Shown: positions 58,734 to 64,000 of the stretch, piece after piece
Layout: each line of letters opens with the position of its first letter
Numbering within the stretch: the first letter of the stretch is position 1
Origin: Escarpia spicata
Lineage: Eukaryota > Annelida > Polychaeta > Sabellida > Siboglinidae
DNA length: 64,000 bases
Assembly: GCA_963995525.1 (NCBI GenBank)
Contig: OZ023213.1
Coordinates: forward strand, 49,066,592-49,130,591
Direction: 5' to 3'
The notes under the pieces: generated by a model
Databases searched by the model: none
Told to the model about the DNA's origin: nothing
Seen by the model: the letters and a program-made list of their open reading frames with translations, nothing else
Position numbers and translations under genes: made by a program

Positions 58734-59372
58734 ATGTATTTACCATTAAAACGAAAACGAACAAGTGATCAAACTGTCGAACCTACTTGTATAGTTCATG
58801 TAAAGGGCTTAAAATATGGAGAACTTCAACTCATGTCTGGTATGCGTGATGCAGAGAAGAAGTTTGTAAAATTGCAGGAGATCAAAGAGAAGAGACTTTC
58901 AGAACATCCAACTTCAACCCACAGCATGGAGGGCACGTGCAAGCTCATCCCCAACACAGTGATGGAATATCCTGGCTTCCATTGGGAATGCTACAAACGT
59001 TTCATCATGAAAATGGACAGGCTGACGTCCACCTCATCACCACCACCTGATGCCTCCACACCCCAAAGTACGAGCCGCATAACTTCCACAGAAGGTGATA
59101 AAATCATCAAGTCGGACTGTATTTTCTGTGGATCAGAGGGTCGTAAGACAGTAAAAGTGAAAAGCACATGGACCAGTCAAGGCATGAGTCAGTTTGAATT
59201 TGATGAATGTAAGACTGTGGCGACGATGGCGGAAATAAAACAGGATGAGACGTCCTCACAAGAATACGATCTGTTTGCTTGTGAAGCCAAGTTCCACAAG
59301 AATTACCGCACGAACTATATGCAAAAACCAGAGAAATGGCGAAATACAGATGGAGATCGAGGCACGTGTTAA
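58734..59372 (+). pseudogene. Transposase remnant, N-terminal zinc-binding part
   Basis: The start is taken at the ATG of MYLPLKRKRTSD (58734), which gives a basic N-terminus. The frame is open slightly further upstream but without an ATG. Numbering from that Met, candidate metal ligands are C19, C69, H83 and C86 (GFHWECYKRF), then CIFC (C119, C122), C149, C163 and H167 (CEAKFHKN). A Tyr (171) stands where I would expect another Cys, so that module may be damaged. A Ser/Thr/Pro-rich linker (about 98-118) separates the two clusters. The frame must shift near 59340-59370 to join the next segment (IEARVNVFNLMEAHEKAFD). The true frame ends in RGTC and a stop at 59370-59372. Cys-rich modules at this place are consistent with DNA binding by an Academ-type transposase; this is inference. 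Confidence 0.65.
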
Positions 59373-60252
59373 CGTGTTCAACTTGATGGAAGCCCATGAA
59401 AAGGCATTTGACATAGTCTGTTGCATGGTGGAGAAGGATGTCCTGCATGTTCGGAAGATGGTGAAATTACCTGACCTGCAACAAGTGTACATATCCAGCC
59501 TAGAGAATACAGAGCATAATAATCCAGACTTCCGGAGTGAGAAATTAAAACTCAAACTTGAAACCCATGAACCCTTCAAAGGCAGGATGTCCTTCTGCAA
59601 TATGGGGAAGTTCCAGTCAAGCGTAGTCTTTGTTTCACAGACTGACATCAACGCAGCCGTAAAACACGCCTTCCAGTTGGAATCAACTGATGCTATCAAG
59701 ATCACTGGTACATATCTTCAACAGATTATCAAGGATGGGTTTGCTGAAGCAGCTGATCTTAAATGGCCACTAACTCCCCGTGATTGTGACAGAATTGGCA
59801 CTATCGTACCAGATACACTCCAAAAATTGTTATGTGATGTCGTAACTGGGATGGCAGCTCCCACATCATCCCGCACAGAGAGACTTGTTCTGTCAATTGG
59901 TTAGGACATCTGCCGGGCAACAACCAATGGGTCGTGGAAGCTGCCAAAATACATATTCATGAGCATGTCCATGCGTCATATGTTCAAATGTGAAAAACTC
60001 GTAATTCTCCTGAATAGAATGGGACACTGTGAAAGCTACCCCTTTTCATTGGAGCTGGAGACAGCGCTAGCTGAACCTGTGATGCAGTCGTCCACTCTTT
60101 TCTCCAACCAGATTGTCAGGTCACCACCAGGACCAACGGTATTCCATTCAGAATTTTATAATTTCGAACAGCTTCTGAATGATCTCACAGGTAAAGGATA
60201 TAGGATCAGTTCAAACAGCTCATGGCATCATGTTACAGGAAGTTGGCAGTGA
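59345..60252 (+). pseudogene. Transposase remnant, central conserved part, with internal stop
   Basis: Continues the protein in a different frame, from IEARVNVFNL through PDLQQVYISS, RSEKLKLKLE, TPRDCDRIGT, SIG-stop-DICRATTNGSWKLPK, LVILLNRMGHCESY, SLELETALAEP and FHSEFYNFEQLLNDLTG. The TAG at 59902-59904 sits in a well-conserved stretch (VLSIG.DICRA) and reads like a mutated Gln codon. After LLNDLTG the frame shifts near 60190-60200. The sense reading continues in another frame as GSVQTAHGIMLQEV to about 60300. I recognise this as part of a multi-copy family common in cnidarian, lancelet and mollusc genomes. It has no known catalytic motif of its own. Confidence 0.65.
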
Positions 60253-60305
60253 TGATCATTCTACGGAATATGGTGACTGTCCTGAGATACCATCTCAAAC
60301 AAGGA

Positions 60306-61416
60306 AAAAGGAGAGGTCGCTGAACCTGAAGGAGTCGGCCACACTAGAGAGAAGCTGATTCTGAAAGGAGAGGCAACCAAGGGGCCACCTGATTGGAAAT
60401 CATCCTTGTCCAATGGTGAAAACAAGTGTCAGTTCATCAAACTGCTTCTGAAGCTGTGGCAGAGCGATGGATACGTATCAAAACTGCATGGAAGACAAGT
60501 GACTTTCATATATCAGGAGAATGCCACTATGCTGACTGCCAATGATGGCCGGACGACAGTAACCCATGAACTGCCCCTCCTGAAGTCATCACAGGAAATT
60601 GACTCAAGAGTTATTCTCTATGTTAATTACGCGAGGAGTAGGAATTACCGATTCGGTCGTGTGAAGAGCCCTGATTCAGACATCTTCTTCGTTCTTCTGC
60701 ACTATGCTGCATCAATTGGAGACATCACCATCTTGTTTGACACTAGTGTAGGAAATAAGCAAATATTGATTGATGTCAGCAGACTAGGAGTTTATCTCGG
60801 CCAAGACAAATGTACAGCTCTGATGGTTCTGTATGCTTTCAGTGGATGTGACAGCACTGGTGCTTTCCGAGGGATTGGCAAACTCAAACCAGTGAAACCT
60901 TTACTGAATATTCCTAAATACATTCATGTACTCAAGAAGCTGGGAGATACATGGGACCTACCTGAAGAAAGGATTGATGAGCTGGACAGCTTCACTTGTG
61001 CTGTGAATGGTATAGCATCAAAGGTGTCAAAAGTTGATAATTTCAGGCTAATTCGTATCAATGAGCTGTGTGCCAATGATAACCGTGTTATTCCTTCAGT
61101 TGATATTGACATGGCCAATCTACCACCATGCAATCGCAGTCTCACCCAGCATGTTAGACGAGTCAACTATCAAGTTGGCATATGGAAGAGAGCACATATT
61201 CCTGAGCCTGACGTCCCCAGGGTGAGCAGAAACCATGGCTGGAACATCTGTAATGGAAGTATTGAGCCACTCTGGTATGATGAAGATGTGCTGCCACGTG
61301 AACTGGCTGATATAGCTCAGGTAGACCCCGACCACACTGATAGTGATAACGAGTCTGACATGAACATGTCTGATGGGATGGGACTATATGCTGACAGGGA
61401 CAGTGGTTATGACTGA
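60306..61416 (+). pseudogene. Transposase remnant, C-terminal XPG/FEN1-like nuclease domain
   Basis: The longest intact stretch. It has no credible start of its own: the frame is open from TREKLILKGEATKGPPDWK (about 60343) and continues the upstream segments. Numbering from 60406, an XPG/FEN1 acidic set is visible: E64 and D66 (SSQEIDSRVI), D90 and D92 (KSPDSDIF), D149 within SGCDSTGAFRGIGK. The last resembles the FEN1 metal-binding Asp followed by its helix-hairpin-helix RGIG. Downstream comes a conserved tail (ANLPPCNRSLTQHV, RRVNYQVGIWKRA, HGWN, EPLWYDEDVLP) and an acidic C-terminus. All candidate catalytic residues are kept, so this domain decayed little. The usual function would be structure-specific DNA cleavage at transposon ends. 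Full-length relatives, as I recall them, carry several hundred more residues between this part and the preceding one. Confidence 0.75.
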
Positions 61417-61854
61417 GCATCAAAATGTAACTAATGTAATTGGTTAAGTAGCTATCAATGTTTGGCAAGTGTCCGTACATCTACCTAAATACTGTATGTA
61501 TTTGCATACAATTAAGATGTGAATAACTTGTTGGCATCTAACTACATTTTGTTTTATCAATGGCTAGCATCTAAATGAATATCATACATACGTAATTCAC
61601 TTTAAACTGAATTATCACATATTTTGAGATACTGGCTTTCGATTTGTCTGTGCTGTTGACATATGTCACATCTTAATTATTCACAAGTTTTGGATACTAC
61701 ATTAAGCTAATATACATGTACATTATATGAAATATGTAGTGCTTTGTTTTATGCATCTGAAATTAATATGGCGTAAATGTATACCTGAAAACACACACAT
61801 GATCTAGACAGTTTTGACATGTATGCCATCCATATCCATGGTTATCTTCGCTTT
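61417..61854. other. Transposon 3' non-coding region
   Basis: AT-rich sequence between the stop codon and the right TIR. No second gene and no clear AATAAA polyadenylation signal noted. Confidence 0.55.
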
Positions 61855-62398
61855 CGCCACTTGATCCGCGACACTACGGTTATCTTTGAAGCATCATATC
61901 TTATCCATTTGTAACGACAGAAAGACAATTCTGGTATCAAATGAAAGATTATTATTTTAATCTTAAAGAAGCCATGGGATCAAGATAAATTGATATGTTT
62001 GACAAAAATAGTGATGTCATCTATGCGGTCACGAGTGAGAATGGGGTATAGTTATTCTATGCTAATTGGGGCACATGCCATAACAGTATATATCATTGAA
62101 TGCTATTATAATGATCAGCAGATAAAAACCTTCAATTTGACATATTACAAGTACATATTGAGACATATATGACTATACAATGACGATTGTGGTGTGGGTG
62201 ATTAAATACACGCGACGTTGATGAGAAATACGATATTTCAGGGTACCATCCAATATAGGCTGGAAATGGGTAGTGAGACCCAACTTTTTTTTGTTACCAC
62301 TTGAAATCATCTTCAAGAGACCCCAAAGCTTAAAAAAACATGGGTTGGTAGAGTTGTGGGGGGGGGGTGCACGAGGGGCATATCTGGCTCATGGCCTA
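61855..62398. repeat. Right TIR, uninterrupted (544 bp)
   Basis: Reverse complement of the two-part left TIR, ending GGCCTA at 62398. It serves as the empty-site reference for the retrotransposon insertion. It includes a G run at about 62358-62367, the counterpart of the left-arm C run. Confidence 0.93.
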
Positions 62399-62401
62399 CT
62401 A
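62399..62401. other. Right CTA target-site duplication of the DNA transposon
   Basis: Matches CTA at 54640-54642. Confidence 0.6.
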
Positions 62402-64000
62402 TATTATTTCGGCGATATTTGGTTAATAAAAATATAATAAATTACACCAAGTAACAAAAATGTCCGTAACATAATGGGATGCCATGATAGAAGACAGTCG
62501 TGAAAGTAATATTTACCAAATGTTAGAAATTACACAACATCATTACACAAACACCATAACGCGTTCGCAGATACTCGTTGTTTGTTCAAAATGACGAAGG
62601 TCGGAGAAACTGTGAAGCTCACGTCCATCGATAGGCCTTGGGGTGATAGTATAGAATTGTCAAGTAATGTTCGTGTTGCTATTGCTACGGATTTACCAAA
62701 TAAAAGGTTAGAATCTTTATATGTACATATATATATATATGTATACATATATCCCCCTTTCTTCTTGTCAGTTTTATGTTAGTCCTGTTATATCCACACC
62801 TGTCACATCGCCCTCTCTCTCTCCCGTCTCCTGCTATCTCCTCCTCAACTTCCCCGTCCATCTCTCTGAGAACTTTCTCATCATATGCTTTTCGTTCTTC
62901 ACACTCCGACCTCTCCGCCTCCTTCATGGCTGCGAATCGCTATTACTTGCTTGTATATTGTCCACTGCCCTATCAGTGCTACCGCCATTTTTCAGTGGTA
63001 CAACCCACGTCTTAATTTCTCACTAACTCCAATACTAACATCTACAATCACCATTTTCACGTTAGTGGTTAAGTCAGAATGCGGTCTCAAAGTGGAAGAT
63101 TCTAATAAAATATCCGATATCCTGGAGGCTGACATGGCGAGAAGCTTGACCAACTAGCGCAGTTTTGCTCGATATTTATATGAATACGCCGGCACATGTA
63201 TTGGTTTCAGAAGCTGAAGTACACCTGTATACGTTTGAACAATAAGTGTAACGCCATACCCTGGACCATGCAGACATGGTGTTTTATAAGATACAGCGAG
63301 AAAGCTAATTCGGCGATTACACGCTCTGACAGTATCAATATATATATATATCTCACAATGTCTTTATATGTACTTAATATGTTCGTTGTTTCAAATCAAC
63401 CAACCATCCTCAACAAACGGACAACAACAAAATCAAAACAAATTGTAAACGTCTTATGTTAAAGAGCTTTCAGACACATATTTCCAGCTAGACTAAACTA
63501 AAATTTCTACAAGCTACACAATAATCGGATTTGTGTCTTAGTTCACGTCTTAACCAAAACAAAAAATAACTTTGTGTTCGCATGAAATGGAAACATGTAT
63601 CAATGCGAAAACCGTTAGTTGCATGTTTATCATATTAGACTGGTTTACATACTTGAGATCAAGGCGTATAATATTCCGCATTCGCTGTACGTCAGACGTT
63701 TACCCTGTGGTGGTGTTCTCTTAAATCGCAACCGTTGACGCTGTGTATCCGAACTACCGACTGGTGCACGACAACCTGTTCTTAGTGCCGTGCATATTAG
63801 ACCGTGAAGATAAGTGTACTTCATCTTTCTCGAGCCAGACGCGTGGTAGAAACATACAAACACTGGCATTTATCCGACGTAAAATATGGATGTGCGCTGA
63901 TATGACATAAGGCAATTATATGTCGTCCCATTTGCTGTGTTGGTCCACTGAATCGGTGACTTGCGGAGCTTCAAAGGGCATGACAATGAAGTGTCTGCCA
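62402..64000. other. Anonymous right flank
   Basis: No gene can be supported. A plus-strand frame from the ATG at 62591 (MTKVGETVKLTSIDRPWGDS and about 20 more residues) runs to a possible splice donor, AAAAG/GTTAGA at 62706/62707. It has composition like real protein but no family I recognise and no matching downstream exon. (TA)n patches lie near 62725-62750 and 63338-63350, and a pyrimidine-rich stretch at 62752-62880. Other open frames here are short and unremarkable. Confidence 0.4.

Larger units (their letters stand above)
54643..62398 (+). mobile_element. DNA transposon with ~545-bp TIRs and XPG-nuclease gene (Academ-like)
   Basis: The element is bounded by long terminal inverted repeats beginning TAGGCCATG, with CTA on both sides. 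Removing the retrotransposon at 55065-58185 leaves about 4.6 kb: a ~570-bp left arm, ~3.5 kb of interior and a 544-bp right arm. The interior carries one plus-strand gene remnant encoding cysteine/histidine-rich N-terminal modules and a C-terminal XPG/FEN1-like nuclease domain. That domain, 3-bp target duplications and long TIRs fit what I know of the Academ superfamily (3-4 bp duplications, a Cys-rich zinc finger and XPG-like nuclease). The assignment rests on recalled family features, not on a search. The gene is broken, so the copy cannot act alone, though its ends look intact. Confidence 0.7.

Noticed and set aside
63062..63168. Second exon (KSECGLKVEDSNKISD) joined to the 62591-62706 frame
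   Set aside because: A possible acceptor (cacgttag) exists at 63065, but joining it to the 62706 donor gives an immediate stop, and the alternative acceptor at 63073 leaves the frame mismatched.

Overview
The window looks like repeat-rich DNA from an animal, most likely a marine invertebrate such as a mollusc. The basis is indirect: a CR1-type non-LTR retrotransposon, a tRNA-derived SINE, an animal-type DNA transposon carrying an XPG-like nuclease, and abundant (TA)n, (CT)n and (GT)n microsatellites. There are no bacterial features, no RNA gene and no intact host gene. Every sizeable open frame is transposon-derived, a shadow of one, or a by-product of simple repeats.

Layout. 1-4976 is a non-coding flank. 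It holds microsatellites, a perfect inverted-repeat (MITE-like) element at 509-737 with a diverged relative at 4556-4680, a SINE with perfect 14-bp target duplications at 1446-1710, a 301-bp tandem duplication at 2213-2818, and a ~290-bp (CT)n tract bracketed by duplicated single-copy sequence.

4977-52612 (about 47.6 kb, three quarters of the window) is one uninterrupted GT-rich satellite array. Its ~49-bp unit occurs roughly 960 times. The array is hierarchical. Variant units form tandem higher-order copies of ~2.31 kb (5.25-9.87 kb), ~5.74 kb (13.47-24.96 kb), ~12.35 kb (21.64-46.33 kb) and ~2.08 kb (46.93-51.1 kb). A distinctive variant cassette recurs 13 times.

52613-54642 is the right flank of the array. 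It holds a 5'-truncated, decayed CR1-like fragment (53292-54014) and a (CA)n tract. 54643-62398 is a nested pair of elements. The outer one is a DNA transposon with ~545-bp terminal inverted repeats, a CTA target duplication on both sides and a broken gene (58734-61416) for a zinc-binding plus XPG/FEN1-type nuclease protein. This is best compared with the Academ superfamily. Its left terminal repeat has been split by a minus-strand CR1-like retrotransposon (55065-58185), which preserves 5'-truncated esterase, endonuclease and reverse-transcriptase coding sequence with two frameshifts and one nonsense codon. 62402-64000 is an anonymous flank.

Nothing here works together as a pathway. The interest lies in the satellite's nested expansion history and in the transposon-in-transposon structure, whose order of events can be read from the sequence.
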